From assembly GCA_015478575.1 (NCBI GenBank), contig JADMIN010000153.1, positions 1-6,549 on the forward strand: DNA of 6,549 bases. The letters are read 5' to 3'. Every line of letters starts with the position of its first letter. The stretch's first letter is position 1. The notes below the pieces were generated by a model. That model made no database searches and had not been told where the DNA came from. It saw only the letters and a list, made by a program, of their open reading frames with translations. The stretch is from Ktedonobacterales bacterium (GTDB lineage: Bacteria > Chloroflexota > Ktedonobacteria > Ktedonobacterales > JADMIN01). Both the position numbers and the translations under genes were made by a program. Shown here piece after piece: positions 1 to 5,461 of this stretch.

Positions 1-77
1 TTATTGCGCTGAATCAGAAGACGAGCTTGGACGACTCCCGCATCTGACCCAGCGAATGGGTGCGAAGTGAGTGACAT
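1..77 (-). CDS. Possible 5' end of an unknown gene running off the left edge
   Basis: An ATG at 77-75 opens a minus-strand frame that stays open to the window edge (25 full codons, beginning MSLTSHPF). It is preceded by GAGGAG with a 5-base spacer (CTGGG) before the ATG, a strong Shine-Dalgarno. It has the same direction as the two-component operon that ends about 200 bases upstream. No family can be recognised from so short a stretch. Competing readings exist: two short plus-strand frames also enter from the left edge and stop at 47 and 70, so this stretch could instead be the tail of a convergent gene. The ribosome site is the only argument favouring this call. Confidence 0.35.
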   Translation of the reverse strand, partial: MSLTSHPFAGSDAGVVQARLLIQRN

Positions 78-220
78 CCCAGCTCCTCTATGGCTGCCCA
101 CCAGCAAGGAGCAAATTGCCGGTATGAGCGTCGAACACCTCAAACCCACGAGGGAAGGACACCGGCCCGTTCACGCTCGCCATGCCAGTGGTGCCTGGCG
201 CGCTCACATCACACCTTCAT

Positions 221-246
221 CATAAGACAACACCCATAAGACAACA
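221..246. repeat. 12-bp direct repeat, period 14
   Basis: CATAAGACAACA occurs at 221-232 and again at 235-246, separated by two bases. It lies just beyond the histidine kinase stop codon and upstream of the possible minus-strand gene starting at 77. On the minus strand a TATGAT hexamer (224-219) overlaps the edge of one copy, so this may be a control site for that gene, but no good -35 element accompanies it. Confidence 0.5.
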
Positions 247-276
247 TCGCCAGCCAAAACACGCGGCCACCCAACG

Positions 277-2031
277 TTATCTGTGTGGAAGTGACACTAT
301 AATAGTGGCGCCGCGCCCCGGTTCACTCGCTGCCGCGATGGTGCCATTGTGCGCGGTCACAATCCACCAAGCCATCGCCAGGCCAAGTCCCGCGCCATCC
401 GTCTTTCCCATTGTGCCCCCGCTACCCGTGCGAGCGGACTTCGCTCGGTAGAACGGATCGAACACATGCGGCAGATCCTCGGGTGCGATACCGATCCCAG
501 TGTCACGCACCGTCAGCCGCACGCCATCGCCGCGACTCGGCAGGTGAGGCGGCAGAAGGTGGCGCTCGTGCGTTCGGCGCACGGAGACCTCGACCGCGCC
601 CCCCGCCGGCGTATACCGAATGGCATTATCCAGCAGGACGAGAACAAGCTGCTTCAGCCGATCGTGGTCTCCCTGGACGACAAGTGCCGCAGGCGTACCA
701 CTCCCTTGATGGTGGATTGGGCTCATGGTGAGGGCTACTCCGCTCGCGCGCGCAATCGGCTCCAGTTTCGCTATCGCCTCGGATGCCACGGCCGCGACAT
801 CTACATCGCGCCTCACGAACTGGCCGAGCGCGGCATCGTCGCGCCCGAGCAGCAGCAGATCATCCACGAGCCGCGCCATGTAATCCACCTCCGTGACGAT
901 CTCCCGCACGTCCTCGCCCAAGCGCGCCGCCAGGCCATCACTGTCCACTTGGAAGCGCTCGTTGGAGGCTCGCACGCCCGTTGCGCTGGATGCCTCAGCG
1001 AGAGACGCCGCAGAGTTGCCCCTGTCTGGGGCGGCCCCGGCCGGTGCGAGGGGAGCATCCGCCCCAGGCGCCGGGGGCATGGTGTCGGAGAGTCGCTGTA
1101 GGCCCCGCGCGACGAGTTCCGCCTCTGAGCGCAGAATCGCGAGTGGAGTGCGCAGCTCGTGCGAGGCGGCGGCCGCAAAGCGGCGCTGGCGCTCGTAGGC
1201 GACGCCCATGGGGTGGAGCGCCCGACCGGCCAGATAGAAACTCGCGGCGGCGGTAACCACCAGCACGCCCGCACCGACCACGGCGAGGATGAGCAGCAGA
1301 TCGCGCAATTGGCGATGGCGCGCCGCGAGCGACATGCCGACCTGCAAGGCTCCGACGATCTGGCCGCGCGGCCGGATCGGCGTTGTATACAACCGGTATG
1401 CGTGCTGGTCGTCGCCCAATGTCACCAATGTCGAAGGCTGCCGTCCAGAAAGCACGGGTTGCAGCGCGGCAACATCGGGTAGGCCAAGTGTACGCACATT
1501 GCCGGGATCGGTGATGACCACTCCCGCGCGGTTCACCACTACCATGAAGACATCCGGGCTTGTAGGCTCGTATTGCTCACTGGTGGGGTCGCTCCCCTCC
1601 CGCCGGGCCGCGCCCGTAGTCGGCGCCGGCGTGGTGGGAGGAATCAGTCCCACGCCCGCACTCCCCTCTTCAACCATGACACGCGCGGCGCGCGCGTACA
1701 ACTGGTCGTTCACCTGCTGGTCGGTGGCATGGACCTCCCAGGTGTAGACGGCAATAGCCATCAGGGCAAGAATGCCGGCAACCACGAGCAGATTGACCAC
1801 GACGAGTCTCCCACGCGCTGCTCGCAAGGGATGCGGACGCGCCCCGTCATGGCCATGCAACCTGCGTGGCCACGAATCCCGACCAGTCATCGTGCGTGCC
1901 GGTTCACGTGGCCCGACCACCCGCATCTTCCCTGCGGTGTCCCCCACACCATCGCGATCACGAGCCTTATCGCATAGCGTCCATACTGATGCCCACCATC
2001 CGCCGGGCTTGGCAAACCAGGAACGTCTCAC
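277..2031 (-). CDS. Membrane sensor histidine kinase of a two-component system
   Basis: This is a membrane histidine kinase that autophosphorylates on a histidine and passes the phosphate to the response regulator encoded just upstream. Numbered from the GTG at 2031 (584 aa), it has a basic N-terminal tail (1-74), TM1 about 75-97, an extracytoplasmic sensor region 98-244, and TM2 about 245-269. It then goes almost directly, with no room for a HAMP domain, into the H-box HELRTPL (H291). The ATPase domain shows the N-box (N469), the G1 box DTGIGI (510-515), the F-box FDPFY (524-528) and the G2 box GAGLGL (546-551). All catalytic motifs are intact. An Ala/Pro/Ser-rich insert of roughly 45-50 residues (about 313-360) separates the two dimerisation helices. 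The start is chosen because GTG overlaps the regulator's TGA as GTGA and sits 9 bases after GGAAGGAGG; a TTG two codons earlier lies too close to that site. The ligand is unknown. Confidence 0.96.
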   Translation of the reverse strand: MRRSWFAKPGGWWASVWTLCDKARDRDGVGDTAGKMRVVGPREPARTMTGRDSWPRRLHGHDGARPHPLRAARGRLVVVNLLVVAGILALMAIAVYTWEVHATDQQVNDQLYARAARVMVEEGSAGVGLIPPTTPAPTTGAARREGSDPTSEQYEPTSPDVFMVVVNRAGVVITDPGNVRTLGLPDVAALQPVLSGRQPSTLVTLGDDQHAYRLYTTPIRPRGQIVGALQVGMSLAARHRQLRDLLLILAVVGAGVLVVTAAASFYLAGRALHPMGVAYERQRRFAAAASHELRTPLAILRSEAELVARGLQRLSDTMPPAPGADAPLAPAGAAPDRGNSAASLAEASSATGVRASNERFQVDSDGLAARLGEDVREIVTEVDYMARLVDDLLLLGRDDAALGQFVRRDVDVAAVASEAIAKLEPIARASGVALTMSPIHHQGSGTPAALVVQGDHDRLKQLVLVLLDNAIRYTPAGGAVEVSVRRTHERHLLPPHLPSRGDGVRLTVRDTGIGIAPEDLPHVFDPFYRAKSARTGSGGTMGKTDGAGLGLAMAWWIVTAHNGTIAAASEPGRGATIIVSLPHR

Positions 2032-2741
2032 CCCCAACGCCCTCCTTCCGACACAGCACGCAACGTATAGCCCACCCCACGCACTGTGTACAGCAGCTTC
2101 ACCGGCGCGTCGCGATCAATCTTCTCGCGCAGATAATGAATGTACGTGTCCAATACGTTGCTGCCAGCCTCGGTTCCGTCAGGCCAAACCCGGTCCGTAA
2201 GCTGTTGCCGTGTGATCACCCGCCCCGGGTTTCGCGCGAGGACTTCCAACAGCGCAAACTCACGCACCGTGAGGGGAATGAGCCGGTTGCCGCGCGTCAC
2301 CTCGTGCCGCAGCACGTCCACCGTCAGGTCGGCTACCCGCAGGTGTGTCGCCTGCGCCACCGGATCGAAGGTGTGCGGCCGACGCCCCAATGCCCGCAGG
2401 CGCGCGAACAGTTCGTCCATTGGGAACGGCTTGGTCAGGTAGTCGTCAGCGCCCGCATCGAGTCCCGCTACCTTGTCACCCGTTTCCCCCAGGGCGGTAA
2501 GCAGGAGGATCGGCACGCGGTTGCCTTGCCGACGCACCGCCGCGCACACCGCGATACCTGATTGTCCAGGCAACAGCACGTCCATGATCACCACATCATA
2601 TGCGGGTGCGTCGGCCGAAAGGCGAACCAATGCCGCTTCCCCGTCGGCGACAGCTTCGACGTTGTGACCCTCGTCTTCCAGATTGCGCTGATAGCTGCGC
2701 GCCAGACGCAACTCATTCTCGACCAACAGGATACGCACCAC
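2028..2741 (-). CDS. OmpR/PhoB-family response regulator
   Basis: This is a DNA-binding response regulator (237 aa, normal length for the family) and the partner of the histidine kinase that follows it in the same operon. The receiver domain spans about 1-118, with phospho-acceptor D54 (VIMDVLLPG), T82 and K104 (LTKPF). The winged-helix effector domain spans about 132-230, with the typical LTVREFALLEVLARNPG stretch and the C-terminal TVRGVGYTL wing. One oddity is that the acidic pair at the N-terminus reads LLVENE, so Asn9 stands where the Mg2+-coordinating Asp usually is. The start is GTG at 2741, with AAAGG six bases upstream. A second GTG follows immediately, so the start could be one codon later. 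It probably regulates its own operon and may regulate the divergent DoxX-Rieske gene. Confidence 0.97.
   Translation of the reverse strand: MVRILLVENELRLARSYQRNLEDEGHNVEAVADGEAALVRLSADAPAYDVVIMDVLLPGQSGIAVCAAVRRQGNRVPILLLTALGETGDKVAGLDAGADDYLTKPFPMDELFARLRALGRRPHTFDPVAQATHLRVADLTVDVLRHEVTRGNRLIPLTVREFALLEVLARNPGRVITRQQLTDRVWPDGTEAGSNVLDTYIHYLREKIDRDAPVKLLYTVRGVGYTLRAVSEGGRWG
2041..2049 (-). promoter_or_regulatory. Shine-Dalgarno site of the histidine kinase gene
   Basis: On the minus strand GGAAGGAGG (2049-2041) lies inside the last codons of the response regulator gene. The spacing is 9 bases to the GTG at 2031 but only 3 bases to the TTG at 2037. This decides for the GTG, which overlaps the upstream TGA as GTGA. 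The arrangement indicates translational coupling of regulator and kinase. Confidence 0.75.
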
Positions 2742-2779
2742 CCGCGCCTTTCGCCTCGTGGACAGCCCGCCGTGCCGTC

Positions 2780-2788
2780 ATTGTACCA
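2780..2788 (-). promoter_or_regulatory. Extended -10 promoter of the two-component operon
   Basis: The minus strand reads TGGTACAAT at 2788-2780: a TACAAT hexamer (5/6 match to TATAAT) with the TGn extension of extended -10 promoters. No good -35 hexamer is seen at the expected place (about 2808-2803), as is usual for extended -10 promoters. The predicted start point is an A at 2773, giving a leader of about 32 bases that contains the AAAGG ribosome site. Confidence 0.5.
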
Positions 2789-2863
2789 TCGCGGCATTCT
2801 GGCCAGCCCATCCCGCCGTCGCGCGCTGGGCGCATCAGCAACCAGAGACTATGGCATACGCCG

Positions 2864-2897
2864 AGTGCCCTGACCCAAATAGTGCCCTGACCCAAAT
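2864..2897. repeat. Perfect 17-bp tandem repeat, two copies
   Basis: AGTGCCCTGACCCAAAT is present at 2864-2880 and again, directly abutting, at 2881-2897 with no mismatch. It lies in the divergent region between the response regulator and the DoxX-Rieske gene, about 60-95 bases upstream of the candidate -10 box of the latter. It may be an operator array, or a remnant of an insertion sequence end with repeated transposase sites. Confidence 0.85.
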
Positions 2898-2931
2898 TGA
2901 GAAAACCGGACCCAATATGAGAAGAATCTCA
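2889..2931. promoter_or_regulatory. Direct and inverted repeats, candidate operator
   Basis: GACCCAAATTGAGAA (2889-2903) recurs as GACCCAATATGAGAA (2909-2923), matching at 13 of 15 bases with a 20-base offset, about two helical turns. The second copy continues into an inverted repeat, TGAGA-AGAA-TCTCA (2918-2931). The core GACCCAA occurs three times (2872, 2889, 2909). The elements lie just upstream of the likely promoter of the DoxX-Rieske gene, where an OmpR-type activator would be expected to bind. The binding protein is inferred, not shown. Confidence 0.5.
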
Positions 2932-2935
2932 CAGA

Positions 2936-2965
2936 ACTTCCATCAATCTCTCAGGTGCCTATGAT
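2936..2965 (+). promoter_or_regulatory. Candidate promoter of the DoxX-Rieske gene
   Basis: TATGAT at 2960-2965 is a good -10 hexamer (5/6). The -35 position holds only a weak match (CTTCCA at 2937-2942, 17-base spacer), which suits a promoter needing an activator. The predicted start point, near 2972, leaves only about five bases before the ATG at 2977. The transcript would be nearly leaderless, which fits the lack of a Shine-Dalgarno there. Confidence 0.4.
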
Positions 2966-2976
2966 ACCGTCATGTC

Positions 2977-4320
2977 ATGCCAACACACTCGACTGATGCA
3001 TCGAACACACCACGCGCGCGCCGTTCTCCCATTGGCTCGCCAGCCAACGTAGCGGGACCGCATGTGACAGCGCCGCATGGGGCCACGGCTCCCGATCCCC
3101 CCACTCCGCTGGTCGGCGCTCCGCGCGCGCCCATTATCTCGACCTGGGCATTTCTGCCGCTTCGGCTCTTCCTGGCTGTCACCTTTGTCTACGCTGGCCT
3201 CCAGAAGCTTACCGATCCACAGTATTTCAGCCCATCCGCCCCTGGCTATATCGGGAAGCAGATCGCCGGCTTCGCGACCGGATCGCCTATTGGCAGCGTC
3301 TTGCTCCACATCGCCCTCCCCCATGCCGCCTTCTTCGGCGCACTCGTCGCGTATGGCGAGTTGGCCATTGGCCTGGGCACGCTGGTAGGGCTGCTCGCTC
3401 GGCCCGCCGCGTTCTTTGGGGCGCTGCTCAGCCTCCTCTTCTTCCTATCAGCAAGCTGGCGTGTTCACCCATACTTCTACGGCGCCGATATTGTGTTCCT
3501 TTTCGGCTGGGTGACCCTCGCCCTTGCCGGGCCACGGGCAGGCGGATGGCCGGCCTTCGATGCCCTGCTCGTACGTCGGCCGCTACCCCATGTGCCGGTC
3601 GGATACCATCAAACCGTCGCGCGAGTGCTCGCCATCGTTCTAGGTACGGATGGCGACCTATCGAACGCGAGCTTAAATGAAGCAGCGGTGTACAGGGAGC
3701 GCCGCGCTAGTGGTGCCGTCTCACCCGCACGCCCCCCCGCTGCCCGGCAGGCACAACAACCGCGCCAGCCTCGCGCCGGGCACCAAGTGCGCTCCACACA
3801 CGGGCGTGGTCGGCCACAGGCACCCCCTAGCCGCCGCGACTTCATCCGTGGGTCCCTCTCCGGCGCCGCGGGCGCGCTTGGTCTGGTCTTCGTGATGGCG
3901 CTGCTCCGCCGGGGTGATGAAGCAGTGACGGCTCCCTCCGGCTCGACCGCCACCAGTGCGACCCCCGCGACGTCAGGGGCAACGGCAACCGGAGGCAGCG
4001 CCAGCACAAGCGGCGCCATCGCCCAGGTGAGCGTGGTGCCGGCCAACAGCGCATCGCAGTTCACCATTCCGTCGAACAGTGATCCTGGCGTCCTAGTGCA
4101 TCTCAGCAACGGGCAGTTTGTGGCTTTCGACGCGACCTGTACGCACGCCGGTTGCCCAGTTCAGTACGATCCGAGCAGCCAGATGCTTATCTGTCCCTGC
4201 CACGGGGCCGCTTTCGATCCGGCCCAGGCCGCGGCGGTTGTACAAGGACCAGCGGTGACGCCCCTTGCGAGCGTGCCGATTCATGTGGATTCCGCGAGCG
4301 GTAACATCACACTGGCATGA
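2977..4320 (+). CDS. DoxX-Rieske [2Fe-2S] fusion membrane protein
   Basis: This 447-aa membrane protein joins two domains. After a disordered Pro/Ala-rich N-terminus (1-54) comes a DoxX-type membrane domain (about 56-190, four predicted helices near 56-78, 110-141, 143-160 and 168-187, with the FVYAGLQKLTDPQYF motif). A basic, Pro-rich linker (about 240-284) leads to a twin-arginine motif SRRDFIRG (285-292), a hydrophobic helix (about 293-310), two arginines, a Ser/Thr/Ala/Gly-rich linker (315-348) and a Rieske domain. The cluster motifs are CTHAGC (C388, H390, C393) and CPCHG (C406, C408, H409). C388, H390, C406 and H409 should bind the 2Fe-2S cluster, and C393-C408 should form the disulfide known in bc1/b6f-type Rieske proteins. 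DoxX-family proteins include a quinone-reducing thiosulfate oxidoreductase subunit, so electron transfer at the membrane is likely, but substrate and partner are unknown. ATG at 2977 is the only ATG start in frame, because a TGA lies five codons upstream. Confidence 0.95.
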   Translation: MPTHSTDASNTPRARRSPIGSPANVAGPHVTAPHGATAPDPPTPLVGAPRAPIISTWAFLPLRLFLAVTFVYAGLQKLTDPQYFSPSAPGYIGKQIAGFATGSPIGSVLLHIALPHAAFFGALVAYGELAIGLGTLVGLLARPAAFFGALLSLLFFLSASWRVHPYFYGADIVFLFGWVTLALAGPRAGGWPAFDALLVRRPLPHVPVGYHQTVARVLAIVLGTDGDLSNASLNEAAVYRERRASGAVSPARPPAARQAQQPRQPRAGHQVRSTHGRGRPQAPPSRRDFIRGSLSGAAGALGLVFVMALLRRGDEAVTAPSGSTATSATPATSGATATGGSASTSGAIAQVSVVPANSASQFTIPSNSDPGVLVHLSNGQFVAFDATCTHAGCPVQYDPSSQMLICPCHGAAFDPAQAAAVVQGPAVTPLASVPIHVDSASGNITLA

Positions 4321-4442
4321 TACCGACAACGCCGACGCCCACGCGAGCCATTTCAGCGATACAGCACACGTGGCGCACCCAGCCACTCTGGCCATCCAGA
4401 CGGTCAGGACCGTCGGACACCGACGACTCCAGTCACGAGTAA
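4317..4442 (+). CDS. Possible 41-aa coupled small ORF between the two redox genes
   Basis: ATG at 4317 overlaps the TGA of the DoxX-Rieske gene as ATGA. The frame runs 41 codons to a TAA at 4440-4442, which itself overlaps the AAGGAA ribosome site of the DUF2231 gene. The frame thus fills the intercistronic gap exactly. The peptide (beginning MIPTTPTPTRAI) is rich in Pro, Thr, Ser and Arg, with no membrane helix and no recognised family. There is no Shine-Dalgarno of its own, so translation would depend on ribosomes coming from upstream. It may only carry ribosomes across the gap, or it may be a chance open frame. Confidence 0.35.
   Translation: MIPTTPTPTRAISAIQHTWRTQPLWPSRRSGPSDTDDSSHE
4399..4425 (+). 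other. Two overlapping, mutually exclusive hairpins
   Basis: GACGGTCAGGACCGTC (4399-4414) is an inverted repeat with 7-base arms. CGTCGG-ACA-CCGACG (4411-4425) has a 6-bp stem and a 3-base loop. They share CGTC (4411-4414), so both cannot form fully at once. They lie 16 bases before the DUF2231 ribosome site and inside the small ORF. There is no following T-run, so this is not a classical terminator. Confidence 0.4.
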
Positions 4443-4446
4443 GGAA
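4441..4446 (+). promoter_or_regulatory. Shine-Dalgarno site of the DUF2231 gene
   Basis: AAGGAA lies 6 bases before the TTG at 4453 and 9 before a second TTG at 4456. This supports a TTG start there rather than the ATG at 4504, which would cut into the conserved HPMLVHF motif. Confidence 0.6.
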
Positions 4447-4452
4447 CATTTC

Positions 4453-5256
4453 TTGTTGACTTCTAACGCGCTGATTCCCCAGCTCCGCCCCTTGATCCAC
4501 CCAATGCTCGTCCACTTCCCCATCGCGCTGCTCTTCGCGAGCGTCGCGCTAGACTGGCTCGGCTACTGCCTCAAGCACCCGAACCTGACCCGCGCGGGCT
4601 TCTACACCCTCCTGCTGGGCGCCTTCGCCGCGGGCATCGCCGCACTCACCGGCCCCGACCATGTGACCGGCGATGCTGGTGTCCCAGCGCTGTTCGCTGC
4701 GCACCAGACGTGGGCCGCCCTGACCGTGGCGCTCGCCGTCATCATGGCCGCGGCGCGCTTTCTGGCCGCGCGTGGGATCTCCGGCGGCCTCGCGCTGGCA
4801 TACCTCGTCTGTACGCTTATGCTGCTCGGCGCCGTTAGCCTGACCGGTTACTACGGCGGCGAGATGACGTACCACCACGCCGTCGGCGTCACAGCGCCCA
4901 GCGTCTCCGCTCTCTCCGCCCCAGCGGCTGCGTACGTGCGCCCGCTCATTCCCGCCAAGCCATTCGTCGCGCTGATCGGCTTCCTCGCCGTCATCAGTTT
5001 CTGCCTCTGGATGGCGTTGGGCCACCGTCTTACGCCCGCCTATTACGCGCTGTGGTGGCGCGCCGTTCGGCAAGATCTCGCCAACACCGACACCCCCCTC
5101 TGGACACTTCAGCACACTACGCCCAGGGTTGCCACGACAGGACCACAAGTGCCCGTTTGGCAAGCGTCCCAACAGCCTCCACAGTCTCCACAGTCAACGC
5201 ACGGCCCGTATGAGACAGGCGACGACCGGATGCGTCTGCGCTTGCCTCACAACTGA
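4453..5256 (+). CDS. DUF2231 multi-pass membrane protein
   Basis: This is a 267-aa integral membrane protein of the uncharacterised DUF2231 family. Family signatures are HPMLVHFPIALL near the N-terminus (H16, H21) and GYYGGEMTYHHAVGV (131-146, H141, H142), separated by four predicted helices (about 20-38, 49-66, 85-105, 111-131). An additional helix (about 168-190) and a polar Gln/Pro-rich cytoplasmic-type tail extend it beyond the core domain. The paired histidines at helix ends suggest, but do not prove, heme or metal binding. The start is TTG, chosen for the AAGGAA upstream and because the conserved motif begins at residue 16. It lies 132 bases after the DoxX-Rieske gene on the same strand and is probably co-transcribed. 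From memory, DUF2231-Rieske single-chain proteins exist in actinobacteria, which supports a shared redox role here. Confidence 0.92.
   Translation: MLTSNALIPQLRPLIHPMLVHFPIALLFASVALDWLGYCLKHPNLTRAGFYTLLLGAFAAGIAALTGPDHVTGDAGVPALFAAHQTWAALTVALAVIMAAARFLAARGISGGLALAYLVCTLMLLGAVSLTGYYGGEMTYHHAVGVTAPSVSALSAPAAAYVRPLIPAKPFVALIGFLAVISFCLWMALGHRLTPAYYALWWRAVRQDLANTDTPLWTLQHTTPRVATTGPQVPVWQASQQPPQSPQSTHGPYETGDDRMRLRLPHN
5177..5194 (+). repeat. 9-bp tandem repeat in the tail of the DUF2231 gene
   Basis: CTCCACAGT is repeated twice in tandem, in frame, giving a repeated PQS in the polar C-terminal tail. It is probably a slippage product in a disordered region and of little functional weight. Confidence 0.6.
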
Positions 5257-5302
5257 CCGGCGATCCCTGCCTCACACCCACCACCGCTGGCTCCGAGTCC
5301 GC

Positions 5303-5326
5303 ATGGCGAGCAGGGTGACTCGCCGT
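5303..5326 (+). terminator. Weak hairpin downstream of the DUF2231 gene
   Basis: An 8-bp stem (one G-T wobble) with an 8-base loop CAGGGTGA lies 46 bases past the stop codon. The downstream bases are CATCAGG, not a T-tract, so an intrinsic terminator is doubtful. It might instead protect the 3' end of the messenger. Confidence 0.25.
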
Positions 5327-5448
5327 CATCAGGTATACGAGCGGCACATCGCAGTGGGCAGATGTGTAGAGGGGGTCTGAGCATCTTTAGCTGGTTCGCT
5401 TGGCCTTCGATCCGCTTTTGGCTACGCAGGGAGGTCAGCACAGCGGCA

Positions 5449-5461
5449 ACAGTGTCACTGT
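5449..5461. promoter_or_regulatory. Perfect 13-base dyad, possible operator
   Basis: ACAGTG-T-CACTGT is an uninterrupted palindrome around one central base, in the noncoding stretch upstream of the methyltransferase. Such short dyads are typical repressor sites, but no clear promoter is seen next to it. Confidence 0.3.

Noticed and set aside
13..225. Plus-strand frame across the left edge, with an ATG at 124 and a stop at 223-225
   Set aside because: No ribosome site and no recognisable protein features; it also conflicts with the better minus-strand start at 77.
295..307. Palindrome CACTAT-A-ATAGTG containing a perfect TATAAT on the plus strand
   Set aside because: It falls in the last codons of the kinase (T-I-I-V), has no -35 partner, and would drive antisense transcription; coding constraint explains it.
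349..1101. 250-codon plus-strand frame opposite the histidine kinase
   Set aside because: It lies wholly antisense to an intact kinase gene with all motifs; its Arg/His/Ala-rich content is typical of a GC-driven shadow frame.
4093..4515. 140-codon minus-strand frame spanning the gap between the redox genes
   Set aside because: It overlaps the Rieske domain and the DUF2231 start in antisense, without a ribosome site or a family-like sequence.
5390..5420. TTCGATCC resembling a tRNA T-arm
   Set aside because: The flanking bases do not form the T stem and no acceptor or anticodon arm could be found.
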